Of a stretch of DNA of 64,000 nucleotides, positions 23,298 to 36,841 are shown piece by piece. The translations under genes were made by a program, and so were the position numbers. The notes beneath the pieces are model-generated. The model was not told the DNA's origin and searched no databases. It saw only the letters and a program-made list of their open reading frames with translations. The stretch is taken from positions 52,658,971 to 52,722,970 of the forward strand of contig OV121082.1 of the NCBI GenBank assembly GCA_921293015.1, written 5' to 3'. The stretch's first letter is position 1; each line of letters opens with the position of its first letter. This DNA is from Phorcus lineatus (Eukaryota; Mollusca; Gastropoda; Trochida; Trochidae).

Positions 23298-26200
23298 GAT
23301 AGCCATACAAAGTATGATTCAATACCAAAATTGGAAACATGTTTATTTACTCCTTGAAGGTAAGATGTGTTTTGTACATGTTTTTCTTAATTTTGATCTG
23401 ATGTGATAAAAAAACCTTCATTGATTGTGAATGATATTCGGAATAAGAAATAGGCAAAGTAATCGTGTTTGACTTTGGCATTTCTATTCTATTTTCTAAT
23501 TCTACGTGACATATTAATACCTATGTACACTTCAATATGGACCAGTCATGATGAAAAGAAAGCGATCGTAGAAAATGTCAATCAAATGTTACCAAGAGTA
23601 AGACTATATTTTATAATCAGCTACATTATTTCTCTAATGAGGGCACCGAGTTCGATAAAGCTACGCAAATTCAATTTCCTAGCTCGCTTGAATTAAAGGT
23701 GTTCATACTAAATGGCAAAATGCAGTTTAAGAATTTGGATGATGGGGTTGAATAATGAGATGAGGAAAATATGATTTGCTTTCACAAATATCTGGGGGGT
23801 TTTAAGTTACAAATTTTCAATGCCTTTAACTTTAATGTCCTCCTCATTAAATGTTTTCATACAGACGAACACAGTGATTTCCTCCAAAGTAAACTGGAGC
23901 TTGATGGAATTATTATGCAATTCTTCAAAATGGAAAATGAATTGAAAGATCTGTTGAATGAGGTAATGGATATTCAAGAAAAATCCTTACAATTTCAAAG
24001 AAGATTCTTGAATTTCATTGTGGTTGGAACTGCCAGAAAAATTAATGGCTTGATGAGAAAGGTAACTTTTGTTGAAGAAATGATAACATCTTTCTATTCC
24101 TTATAGGCTTGCATGTACTTTAAATGAAGCGATAACTATATAAATTCAAAACTTCATATGTTTTCATAAATCATATTTTATAATACCAATTTTTAGCCTT
24201 GATTACTTGTTAAAAACCTTAACTGAAGCGTGATAAAAAAAATATTATATTGATTAAATTTCAGATACAAATATTAAGCAAAGAATACAATGCCAACATT
24301 TTACTAAGACACTTTTCCAAATGGTTATTGTTTCCTCCTGATGATGAGGACATTGTTCCAAATGGTTTTGACAATATTGCTGTGATCCGCTGCAAAACAT
24401 CTTGTAGTGATTCGAATCAACCATCGGTAAGTTGTTGCTTTCGTAGGTAACAATATTCAAAAGCATAGGAAAATTTAGTTTTGCCTTCCTGGAAAACTAT
24501 TGACTCTACTTTGATTAGAATATCTCCTGAAAATATTACAATTATTATTTTAATTTCTATAATGTCAACTCATGTAGTTAGTTCTTTAATGTCATTTATT
24601 GTTTGATTTATAATATCCTGAAATAAAACTTCACATTTCAGAACGTCGAGAGCAGTGCAAATTGCGCGTCATTCACAACACAAACAATGTTATGGGGAAG
24701 TGGTGGACAAGCACTTAGTCAGCCGATGCCATTCGAAAGCTTGACAAATACAAGTGGATCATTCTTATTATATCCCAATGTCAAAAATGGACTTAATGGC
24801 CAGAAACTGCGATTGACAATTACTGAGGTGAAATTTGCCGTTGCTTTAAACAGTTTAAATGCCCATAAAGATATTAGACCGACTTAACTGTCCTAGGCTC
24901 AAACGCAAACCGAGCTATCTACAGATACTTTTGACTTCATTTACAGCATAGCATCTTATATAAATATACGACTGTAAAATATCCCTGTCAAAATAGTGTA
25001 ATGGTGTATCAATTATCATTTCTGAATGGATATATATGTTAGTATATTAGAACGAGTTCTCATGGATAGTCAACTTCTTTATTGCATGGATTGCGACGTT
25101 TTGGTGTAGATACTAACACCGTTATCAAGCAAGTGATACATATGATTCGATGAAGGCAAATATATACATAAATGAAATGATGTTTTTACAATTAAATGGT
25201 TTGATGGACATATTGTTTTGATAAGGAGTGTTTACAGTGGAAGCAAGGAACAAGGTTGATGTACAGGATATGATAGGTTGCGTAAACAGATGATGATAAA
25301 GTATCCTTGGTCTCTATTTAAAGAGGGATTAAGCCGTTTGATATTGATCGCTTCAAGTGTTTTTCTTATCTTGTAATCTGCATGGTTGGCCTCTAGGATG
25401 CTGATGTTGTTCCTTAGGATGCCATAAGAACTCGTTCTTCTTCATCAATCCAGCTTCTAAAATGCCCCTTTAGGAAGTAATGTATATTAACTTTCAATTT
25501 GGTTTAAACATATTTTTATTCAAAAGAATCTGGTTCGGTAAACATTTTGCTTATGTGAATACCTCACCAGTACATGACATGATAAACATAATACAAAAGG
25601 ACCAAACAAACTAAAATAGAATTAACAAAATGACATGTGTGCATTAACAAAAGAAATTAAGAGAACGTCTGCAATTGCCTTCATTAAAACTTTCAATTTG
25701 TAGTTGTAGTAATCGTAATAAGTGGGAATGTCATTTAAAGTGGTGTTCACTTAAGATCGACAGATTCATACATCATTTGTCCAAATTACTATCTTTTAGA
25801 AGATTCAGAAAAAAACATATTAATATCACAAACGTTTAGTTGTTACTCATAGTACCAAATGATCACATATAGAAGGTATAAATGCAACACTTGTGCCCAA
25901 AATGAAAAAACTCAGAGTTCATTATTATCTTATGAATTTGTCATTTCAAATATTTGTAGGAAACGCAAGATAAATCATTAATGTTAACGCATGACTGGCT
26001 ATTTTGACCAGAATGTTTTCGACACTATGTTTAAATAATATTTTCCTGCATAAAATAACTAAATCTCAATTTGTTTCTCAAATTGCCCCTAGCCGGGAAT
26101 GTTCCTGTCATACCACGTATCTGTCCCTTCTATATCTAGTGTGAAAATAATCCCTACAAAAATGATCTAAACGTTTTGACTTTTGGGTATTTAACTCAGA

Positions 26201-29200
26201 AATAAATTCTAAAAATAATGCTTTTACACAGGAATTCTTACACAATGAAACAAACACTTTTCAACAGCTGTAAATAGAATCAATGATGTAATCCAAAAAA
26301 GTGAAAAATATTTGTCTAATGTACAGTTACAGTTCAGAGAATGTTGGAAACGCCAAATTGTTCCAAAGTGTACAAATACATACAAAATATTGTCAATATT
26401 GGTACAAGAGATCGACATCGATATTTCAGTTCTATAACAAAAGGGGCCTGGTTTGAAGAGTTGTGCTGGTAGTGTTTGTGAGTCTTGTTATAATTAAAGG
26501 ATCGTGACAATACTATTTACTTTGTGTTCTCACATATTGAAAATGGTTAAAAGTCACACCATTAATAAATTCAAGGATTTTTTATGGCATTATTCACACA
26601 AGGTCCAAACTGACCGACTTTGGGCATAACTATGATAAGATATACCAAGATATATTTTAAGAGAACCACCATCCGAATACTGGCTTGCCATAAAAGGGTC
26701 AGTTACTGGTCCATGCAACATATCATTATTCTAGATAGGATTTTAATATGCATGAAGTAAAGGTAATAGTAATTTACTTTCAATGAAGTCGTATTCAACT
26801 TTATTGCTGTGCTATGTACTGTCAAACTCCTATAATGTATACTAAAATGTGTATAATACTTTCGTTTTTCAGTGGAGGCCATATGCAATAAAAAAGATGA
26901 AGGACAATATTACATCATTTGAGGGTGTTTGTCCAGACATTATAAATATTTTGTCAGTTTTATTCAACTTCACGTGAGTACACTTGTTTTTGCTTCAAAC
27001 ACATATAACACGTTATGCAAGTTTCATGATAAACTTGAATTAATAGAAGGATATAATTCTGGACCCACTTAATCGTTATTTAATACTAAATTTCTGGTTA
27101 TAAATGCCATGCTGAAGTTTGTCCATTTTACAGAGTTAAAAATCTGTGAGGCAATGTATCTTTTCAGGTATGATTTCACAGAACCATTGGATGGGCAGTG
27201 GGGGAAGTTAGAGAATGGAAACTGGACAGGACAGATTGGAGACGTCTACAGTGGGGTATAGATTAGATTAAAGATTGTTACTTATTAATGTTTTAAAAGT
27301 ATGATGTTAAAGCACCCACAGCATATAAGTGACTATGATTAATAATTTATATACTTTGTGAAATTTTAAAGCGGAAACATAATCGTAATTCAGAACAATT
27401 TTGAGCAATAATCTACTTGACAAAGCCACAATAGACAAAGATAATATTATTCGTGTGCACATTTCAATCAAAATGAATATATGCATTCTTTTTGTTGCCG
27501 TTAAACTGTATAAGATTAAATGTAAGTTGTCTTCATAAGTTGGAGAAAAATAAATTTATCTGCCATGACGAAGTCATTTTCTATTCTAAGCATGCAGATA
27601 TGACAGGATCATGGCTGGGTATGGACTACTACAGAGCGAAGGATGTCGATTTTTCTTACACTTTACGAATCAGTCCTTACGTCATCGCCTACATGCGAAG
27701 AAATGATGAACACCCACTTGCATATCTTGTGAGACTGTACAAAGTAGATGTGTACTTGTATGGGTTATTGGCTCTTGGAGGAATGATCCTCTTCTTCTTG
27801 TTAGTTGGAGTGATGCTGACAAATGACCACGAACGAAATAACCGAGGGTTCAACCAATGTACAAATTCTGTCATGAAGTTGTTCTTTGTAGTCATTGCAA
27901 TTGCATTACACCAAGGTGGGTGTTCCCTATTTCTTAAAGCTTTGTCAAACCGCACTTTGTAAACTAAGAGACCAATGAGAGTTTCTGTCACAGATAGACC
28001 ATATGTTCAACACATATTTTGCTAAAATTACACTCAACTGTATTTATGAAATTATATCAAGTTTCTTAATAATCCCGAGCAGGAATTATCTTATCTTGAG
28101 GTTTGGTGTCTGTCTTTAAACATAGTTATTTTTAGGGGAAATCAAATTGTGATATTGAAAATTGAAAATAGTTTTATCCAGACAACAAATTTAGTTGATT
28201 TTTAGCAACGCATTGTAAAGTTATGAATGCAAATTGCGAGGGAATATTTACCATTTCATTTTGTAAAAATGATCGATTTGAGTATACACAATACCTGGTT
28301 GAAACAGATAACTGTATTCGTGTATTTAATGTAGAAAAACCTACAGTTTGGAAGTACATGTACAAAATAAGTATAAACCTCTGACTGCACTCTCCGACCA
28401 TTCCCTGTAAATCCAAATTACTCATGTAAATGTTTGTATATTAAAGGGATCTCCTGGACACCTGGTGACATCTCAAGGAGAATACTTCTGGCCAGTTTCT
28501 GGTTGTACACAATCATCATGACGAGTGTGTATTGTGGAAATCTAATAGCGCTCCGCTCAGTAAAGAAAGATGTTGCGCCATACGACACGTTATCAGAAAT
28601 GATTGCCAATGAAGCTATCACCTTTGGATTTGAGGGAGAATCAATGCTCGAAAACATTTTAAAGGTTTGATGACAACGATAACGTTACTTACATTTTTAG
28701 AATTTCAGAAAGTAGTATTTTCAGTTAGGATACTATTCCCTTAGCATCCAAAGCTATGAACGACACTTGAGGAAGGAAGGTCATGGCGTTTGAAGTGAAA
28801 ATCGATATGGTTACATATATAAAAATCATATTGTTTAAAATATTCACAATCACAATCAAATGCAAATTCATGTTAAGAGTTAATGATGAATAAAAAATCA
28901 TGTGAAAGAGTAGTAAAAGATTCCCCAGTACTTCCAAAAACTGACAGTGACACTTTAAATATGTAACATGTGACACACAAACGTTATATGGTGTGACTTG
29001 ATATTTTTGTCAAAATCGACCCTTTTAGTGTATCTAGTCTTAGTGTTTGATACAATTCACAACAGGGATTTCTATGTGATTTTTATGAAGACGGTCAATT
29101 GAAAGAATTTACAATAATTTGAAGTATTCGTCTCTCGTCATAAAAATGGCAGAAGTGGAAATAGAAATTTTCAACGATTTCACATAGCTCAGAAATTCAA

Positions 29201-30738
29201 TTTTGTAAACATTGTTCTCCTTTTTTCTGATCCAATTTGAATTAAAGTTGTGAAGAGAGCGATGCGAGTCGAAGATTGATCGGAATTTCCAAAGGATAGA
29301 AGTACATTTATTGCAGCAATGTGGCGATCAAATATTCGGGTATATGAGGACATTAGCACTTACTTTAGCTTTCTATGGACGCAATAAAATACTTATTAGT
29401 TTTTAAATTGACCTACATTTGTTAATGTCAAGAGGCGGGTGAAGACTTTTTGATAGTCCATTGGGGACAAATCGCTAATGTTGAATGTTGAAAACGGCTA
29501 AATATAGCATTATATGAGTGTTTCGTTATTATTCTTAACCCCTTCACTGACTGTCTGTACACTTTTCGTTTAGAGTATTCACTGAAGGTTCTATTCGTTT
29601 GGTTTATTTGATAAGTACTTACTTATGTGGTATACCTATTATATAACTATAAATGAAAACATACTTGACAAATGCTTTTACGAAGATCAAAGAATTTCAC
29701 CTGTATACACCGTAATATGGATGCACTTCTCTTATGATTAAGAAATAGATAATATAGCCTCTTTTGCAGTTGACTGATGATGAGGAGCTTGGATTGCTAT
29801 GGCAACGTATAATCAAAACAAAAGAAACCTACCGTTCAGTTATGGATACTGATCGAAACAAGCATGTTGATAGGCTTCACACTGGAAATTATGCTTTTAT
29901 TCTTGAGGCAATGACAGTCCCACTGATAATGAGAGGCGATTGTACAGTACTATTACTCGACAAGACCTTTCTGGCGTTACCATACTCCTTTGCTTTTCCA
30001 AAACACTCACCTTTGCCAAAGTTGTTTAATGAGAAGTAAGTAAACATTGACATTCCTTTACGTCATCACAAGAGAGAAATACGCATTAATATCAGTTCTG
30101 ACTCGTAATGAGCAACACATTTGTTTATAAGGGATGTATTTCAACTACAGCATGGTTTATTTGTAAAACATGAAAATATATAGTTCTACTATTATTCGTT
30201 ACTATTTCATTATCGCTATCCATGTATCGCAAGTTATTTACAGTTTGTAAACTTCAAGTCAAATTGCAAATGACATCCATATTTTGAAATTATCCATAAC
30301 AGCTTCTTAAAACATTTTTGTACTGATAACTATACAAAGTTTTACTGAAGTTCAAGTAATTAAGATGTAACAAAACTAGAAGAAAATCCATCAGCCCATA
30401 CTTTTTGATTGCGGTAAACTTTTTTCCTTATGCATTTATGTTTCAGACTTGAACGTTGTACATTAACATTGTAGCATGTTCTCTCTCACAGGTTAATCCT
30501 ACTTCTTGAGAGTGGATACATTGATAGGATGTCTGAGAGTTGGTACCCGAAATCAGTATGTGGGCCTGCAGAGGAGCAAGCAAGTCAAATGGTTTTGAAG
30601 GACTATTCCAGTGCGCTGATTGCAGTAGCTGGTGCCATTTTACTAGCTGCAGGAATCCTTTTGGTTGAATGTGCCATTCATAGATGCAAATTTTATCGAA
30701 TGTCGATTAAAAACGCGTACAATCTATGTCTGAGATGA
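23258..30738 (+). CDS. Ionotropic-receptor-like channel (IR-B), 5' exon not located
   Basis: Exons: 23258-23359, 23865-24061, 24265-24426, 24642-24827, 26873-26973, 27168-27255, 27591-27915, 28447-28664, 29770-30035, 30492-30738. They join in frame to about 630 aa. Intron phases equal those of IR-A exon by exon, and three exons have identical lengths (197, 101 and 88 nt). The N-terminal part reads SMIQYQNWKHVYLLLEDEHS, like an iGluR amino-terminal domain. S1 begins at KNGLNGQKLRLTITEWRPYA. The ligand-site Arg is in DYYRAKDVDFSYTL. TM1 follows VDVYLYGLLALGG, and TM3 has the degenerate SVYCGNLIAL. S2 and TM4 (SALIAVAGAILLAAGILLVE) close the protein. By analogy with IR-A a signal-peptide exon ending in phase 1 should lie upstream. 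A start at ATG 23215 would also stay in frame, but it reads through a good acceptor. AATAAA lies at 30966 and 31077. Confidence 0.8.
25049..25438 (-). mobile_element. Small element with AGAACGAGTTCT ends and a hammerhead-like motif
   Basis: The termini AGAACGAGTTCTCATGG (left) and CCATAAGAACTCGTTCT (right, ending 25438) are inverted copies. On the minus strand 25089-25132 reads GCTTGATAACGGTGTTAGTA then TCTACACCAAAACGTCGC. This gives a closed GGTGT/ACACC stem between a TGATAA and an AAAC-GTC, the arrangement of a minimal hammerhead ribozyme core with substitutions. Such motifs are known from terminal repeats of Penelope-like retroelements. It lies in IR-B intron 5. Assignment is tentative. 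Confidence 0.5.
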
Positions 30739-31291
30739 TCAGTAGATACCCTTGATGAATACAGAAGGAGTCAGGATGTGAAGTGCTTGGGAACGTTAAG
30801 TCCTCAGTGATGGAGATGGTCAGAATAGGTTTTTCTAAACTGTGATTTCTGTTGAGCTATGATGTCTGTCGTTTTGATATATAATGCAAAAGGCTTAGAT
30901 GGTGCTAGTGATTATTTTCTGTCACCTTGCATTTTTGCACTCGCAGTTTATCGGACCCCTGCAAAAATAAAGTCTGGTTTAAGATACTTCATGTGGGCCA
31001 CTCTTTCCACAATGCCGAACTAGACTATAAATAGAGTATATGAAACTGATTCCTCATCCTTGTGATATCTTTTGTTAATAAAAGTACGTGTATTTGTCAC
31101 ATTTATAGATATAACAAAGTTACAATCAAACTTTCTTTGACAATTTTATATAAATATTTTGATAGTTAAACTGTTGATTCAAGTGATGAAACTACTTCCC
31201 TGCTCCTCAGCCCACCTGGGAACTACAAGGGATAACCTATAGTTCATCTTTTTCTTTGGCCGCCGAACATGACTGCTGGCAACAACAATTG

Positions 31292-34200
31292 TTAGCATTT
31301 GTGATGATTGTTATACACAACAATTGCCAAACACATTATCAGTGTAGACAGTCCAGGAATTAATTCAGGTGCATAACTGACGGCTTCAAAGAATGAAGTC
31401 ATTGCGGACGACTGGATGACAGAGACACCTGTAACAGAAAAGTATGCTTAGCAACATGATCGCTTATTTGAAGTTTGCCTACGCTTACATGGATGTCTTG
31501 GGCCGATTTGTAGCCTTTGAGAGCGTGAGTTGAAACAGGGGCGGTAAGTGTGGGAGGGAGAGTTCAAAATAAGCTTTCAAACAGAGTGCGTTGTACGAAT
31601 AAGCTCACACTATATAGCGCGTCAACGGATGAAAGTCACTCAAAATAGAACATTCAAACCCAAGTCACAACCTTGGTTTTCTTGCTGCTTGACAACTGTG
31701 AAAGGAAGTGACACCATAACACAGTTTGCTTCTGTCTAAGTAGTTTAGTAATGAGCAGTAAATATGGTTCAGTGAAAAAGTAAAAACGTCACTTGAAAGG
31801 TCCGATTGGCATATGTGGCATACGTGGCATCCGACCGCAAACTTTTCAACATTTTCATTTCTTTTCCGGAATGTTTTGTGTAATGAGGTTTTTATATTTA
31901 AGATTTGGTGACCCTGTTGCCCTAATAAGGATAAAAGGGGCTATGCCCTAAAATCTTTTTTCGTATTCTTCTCAAGGAGCATAATGTCTACAAAGCTAAA
32001 CTGTCTTTAACAGACTCCTTGGCTATTTGGTATTATCAATAACATATTGTATGCCTTTAACGATCCTCCTTTAGTTTACAGGGGTAATGCCCTTAACAGA
32101 ACTTTCATCTTTTTTCTGTAAGAAAAAGCATAGATAGCCAAAATGTGTAATGTTTCCCAAGAGGGATTATGATTCTTTGGCCGCAGCGGAATGATGGCAA
32201 TTACAGCCTGATGAGCTTCAGAGCCCTGGCTGTTTTGTTTCTAATTATCTAAAAACAACGTTAGAATAGGGTGATTATTTACTGCTATTTTAACATGGAA
32301 ACGAGTTATGAAAAGATATAAACATACATTGTACACATGGAATGAGTTATGCATTATTGTTATTATCAATATTGTTATATTCATTAATCAATTCTCTCGT
32401 AGAGTTAAAGATTGTAACAATCAAAATATGTTTTCGCTATTACATGAAAATTCTATTTAAGATTTCTTCTCATCTGTGTAAAAATCATTTGAAATGGAAT
32501 CATATTTGTTTTCTATTTGAAATTAAATAAGAGTTCTGACACTTTTAGGAATAGATGAATTAAATATTAAGAAAATACTAGGAGGAGAAATGATAATCCT
32601 AGAGAATTCAGATTGTGGCGTTTCTGCACAAAGATTTTAGCAGATGAATTGTATTTCACACTTTTATGTCCTTTCTATATCGAATTAAGATTGATCTTTG
32701 TTCTAAATTTTGAATAATACATCTATAACTGCTCTTTTGCAAAATAGAAATGAAAATCGACGATATTTGTGTGCAAAGTATGCATATATTTTTAAGCCTG
32801 TGGAATTGTTATGTTTCCTTTATCAACACAAAATCTGTAAATGGATACTAATTTGTCTTGTAAATTGTAAATTTGTACATGGACCCGTGGCCTTTATACT
32901 GAATAAAGTGCTATCTGTAGTGGAGCGACACCTCACATTTCGTTATTTGACACCACGTACCATTTTGAACCATATCCGCAACTGCCGCTTTAGTGGTCTC
33001 CGCGGCAACCCCTCTAGATGCATCTGCCACGACAAACGTTTCGTAACCTGAAACATACGTAATTGTAGAATATTCAGGATATTGAAGCGTTCGTTCAACA
33101 GTTCTTTAAGTGCCCAAATCACCACGTTCCTTTCTGAACAACACAGAGCACTACATCTGGTCACTCGCAGCAATTAACCGCATGAAGTCGATAATTGAAT
33201 ACATAGACATGGTTTTAAAAGGGCAGAAAAACGGGGTTTTTTTTCAAGATAAATAAAGTGAACTAAAAAACGCAATTTTTACCAACTGCAATAAAATGCT
33301 GTTTAATGAAAACAGTTGTAACGCAAACGTACCATGTTCATTTAGGAAAGCAAACATTTCCCTACTGTCAATATTTAAAGGTATTCACACAAAAATAGCT
33401 TTTGCTTGATACTTGACAATTTATTTTACGACTACGTATGATTGAGTTGATAAAAGATTTGTTTGACCCTCTGAAGATAATACATTTGACTAAAACTAAT
33501 ATTAATTGGGGGAAATTTGAAGAAACACATTTCTAAAAAAGTGAGATTCTCTAGTTTACCAGTACAAAAGGCTGGCTGCAGGCTATTGTAACTACAACCA
33601 TAATTGTCAGCTTCCCAGTGTACTGTGTGACGATAAGCTTCATCTCGGTTGACGTCATTGACTTTGCTAAGGCGTCATAAAGGCAAATTGTCGAGCCCTT
33701 GCTGTTGAAGTCAAATTAGTTTAATATAAAACACCTGTATAAAGATACATTAAAGGAGTATATGTTTGCTCTTGACAGTCTTTATCTCATATACAGTCTC
33801 ATTCTGTTTAGGAAGACAAAATTGTTCCTTACTTTCAAAATAGATAGTCGAAATCCTATTACCGTCCTCATTATTATCAGACCATGGAGTTTTACATCCC
33901 TAACTGACTACTGTCTCATAAACAAATATGTGCACATCGTGCAGTTGAAGTTACTCCCATGTTCTGAACTGAACTAGATTCCATTGCAGCCAATGAGGAT
34001 TCAGAATTCACAGCCCAGAAACTATTTTACTTGCAACAGAGGTAACATGGAAGAAATTAATGGCTTGAGTAGCCTCTGTTTGGGAGAATGGTCAATGACA
34101 TTCACATACGATTTTCGATTTGGTCATCATAAACGAAATGTCGCACTTTAAAGGAAGAACGTCTTACCAAGTTTAACTGCATCCAAGGCAGTAAAGTACA

Positions 34201-35570
34201 CGCAGTAATCCAGAGCCAGACCAGTTATGAATAAAGAGTCGATCCCTTTAGTCTGCAGAGTGCTGTGCAGTGAGGTTTGCCTGAAACCCCCGTTATCGTA
34301 AAACACTGAATACGAATCAACCTACAAGAAACGCAATGGAAAAGGAGTTAATAATTATTATCATCCTTTCAACATACATAACAGCTTTTTTCATTCCGGT
34401 CAAGCTGGAGAGCCTTTGGACTTAGTTATCAGATAATTACACACATCAGAACTTTTCAATTCGAAGCAACTTTTGAAAATGAAAAATACAAGATTAAACG
34501 AGAAGTTGGTTAAATCAAAGTTTGTTGGTGAACATCGCATATCGAACAATGACCAGCATCAACCTGCATTGATACGTTAAGTTGTGTTGGCACAAATGGT
34601 CATTTCTATGTTATGAGTTTTACATCAACTAATCATGAAATACATGAACAGAACTTTTTTTTTATCTCAGCAGTATGTAATATATGTAAAGGCGCCATAC
34701 CGGGGTAGGTGTATCCATTTCGCTTCTAAATGAGGAATAATTGGACGGATTACCTCACAGTCATCTCCTTTCCGTATCAGTACATCGTCGTCTTTTTTGG
34801 ACACTCGGTCGTCTATTCTTGATGACGTGGAACCGGTTGAGACGTCCTTGATACAATGGTTCGGCCACAGCATTTGTGTCACATTGTATGTCACCGAGGC
34901 ACATGCGCGCGCATGCGGAAACGTTGTGGGCACACTGTTTCCGTAACACAGTTTACCTGTTTAATATGAAATTTGGAATAAAGACATTTTGCTGTTATTT
35001 TATACCTCTTAGGTCACAGCGGCAATTCCATTGTCAAATTAACCGTTTTCAGCTTCGTTTTTCTTTATTCGTGATATGATTAATAACGTTGATATCAAGG
35101 GGAAATTTTGGTATAATTACTTTTGCACCTCAGTTGATATTTAAACCCTTACAGATTTCTAGATACAAAATAATATGTGAGAATTGTTTAAATACTTAAC
35201 TGCTATTATAATTCCTAAAAACATTGTAGTTAGTTGTATTGAAAAAAGTCAAAGTTGCATACATAACTAAAGGCTCACCGTAGCTATCGTACTGTAGCGT
35301 AACCTCTTCAAACGCCGAGTGTCCAATATGTTGGGATACAAATGAAACATGATCTGAGCAATGCCAGTCCTGTGAGAATACAACCAATGAAAATAGAGCC
35401 CCGTGTTTGCTGCGGATCTTGTTGATAATAGGTATGACGTCATTTCCTTCTTTAACGGCCAGACTTCCTCCGTCAAGAAAGCAGTCTTGTACATCTACTA
35501 TCAGTAGAGCGCTTCTGTAAGCAAGGCTGTGTCCAACGACAAGAAATAGTTGCAGTACCTGCAGCAACAT
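31292..35570 (-). CDS. Secreted or membrane-anchored nicotinamidase
   Basis: Five exons, read right to left: 35279-35570, 34754-34956, 34168-34321, 32961-33047, 31292-31428. They join in frame to 290 aa. The isochorismatase-fold enzyme converts nicotinamide to nicotinate for NAD salvage. All hallmark residues are present: catalytic Asp26 (LLIVDVQD), Lys160 (VLIRKGD) and Cys205 (ALDYCV), and metal ligands Asp68, His70, His74 (QDWHCSDH) and His131 (WPNHC). The first ~17 residues (MLLQVLQLFLVVGHSLA) are a signal peptide, and the C-terminus has a hydrophobic stretch (LSTLIMCLAIVVY) before NNHHKC. The enzyme therefore probably acts outside the cell or in the secretory lumen, unlike cytosolic yeast Pnc1. 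The start is the ATG at 35570; it follows a TTTAATTGCAG that could be the acceptor of a 5' UTR exon. The gene is convergent with IR-B. Confidence 0.88.
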
Positions 35571-36640
35571 TGTTACCTGCAATTAAAGTTGACACAGTCG
35601 TGTTAGAAAATGCAATATTACTGTTCATATAGATAAAGAAACCTGAAAATGTTCGTAACTGAAGGCCACCAGTTATAAGCTTGTATATTCTATTCCACCT
35701 TTGTCTGAACATATAACGTATTATCATTGTTTTAAATGTGAGAATCCTGTTTGTGTTTACCTTCGACATTTTATAGTATCATCCGCATCTGATTTGCCTT
35801 ATTTCACACGTCTATTTACATTCGAAACACCTCGGCCCTCTCCGTTACTCTCCGTTACACTCACGCGTGGCTCTCGTAGTTTCGAATGGTCTATTTAGTG
35901 TCCGGTCGAGTTTTTTTCCTTAGCCAAGTTGATTTCGCCTCTTTTGCAGAATCCCCCCTTATGCATTGAGACATGAAGAAGGATTTTTAAAGTTTGTCAC
36001 GTGATAATTTACATCATGCTGTGATGATTTGTATGACATTTGATGATTTATGTTAGGGTTGTGCGTTACCCAGTTTGACGGCACGTGACCGCTTTTTACC
36101 AATGAACAGCCGACAGTGCTGTGCAAGTCGAGAAAATACAGAAAAGCTTTAGACAGTGAAGCAGAAATAGCTTAACAAAAGACAGCATAGCGGTAAATAA
36201 CATACACATATACACATTGACTATTATTTTGAAAATAAAAAAGCAATGGTATGGTTTGATAGAGAGAGGTAAGTTAAGCACCACCAAGTTTGTAATGAAG
36301 GAATTTTTCTCTACAGATGGTATAGAACAGCAAATATAAGGAATTGAGAAAGTTCGAAGGGGTCAATTATGGAATATTAATCATTTATTATATAATAAGC
36401 AATGAAATACTGGGATTTATTACCCATATGGTTAATCATAAGCGGTAACATATTTTCAATATGAGCACATGTGCACATATCACTTTTGCCTAGCAACGAT
36501 TGTTTCAGAGCGAGTTACCGTATTACCTCGCCTGTGACGTCATAAAACCATTGTTCTTGATGTCACTGTAGCGGGCCGCCGGAAAGGAAGCAGGCCGCAT
36601 TCCGTGTGTTTAAAATGAAATAGAATCGGTAATAAAGAAA
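35571..36640. other. Non-coding 5' flank of nicotinamidase
   Basis: No gene recognised. Nicotinamidase transcription should start in this region. A short patch at 36540-36600 is GC-richer (GCGGGCCGCCGG). Confidence 0.4.
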
Positions 36641-36777
36641 TTATAACCCTCGGAAGTGTGTCATATGACTTTTACGAAACTCGTGCGAATTTGTGTATAA
36701 CCCTCGCTCTCGCTCGGGTAATACAAAAATTCACACTCGTTTCGTAAAAGTCATATGACACACTTCCTCGGGTAATA
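36641..36777. mobile_element. Fold-back MITE with ~62-bp near-perfect arms
   Basis: Arms such as GAAGTGTGTCATATGACTTT and AAAGTCATATGACACACTTC pair almost without error around a core CCCTCGCTCTCGCTCGGG. The style is that of the M2 MITEs at 11.2-11.7 kb, but the sequence differs. No ORF. Confidence 0.8.
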
Positions 36778-36841
36778 ATCTCTATTTATCAGTGAAATAA
36801 ACCCTGTATGTGGTCACAGTAGCGATATAATATATCATCAC

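Noticed and set aside
23454-23599. Possible extra IR-B exon (GKVIVFDFGISILFSNST and HDEKKAIVENVNQMLPR)
   Set aside because: Joining the two parts needs a 40-nt intron or a frameshift. Skipping the region joins 23359 to 23865 in the same phase as in IR-A and gives LLLEDEHS, so it is probably intronic.
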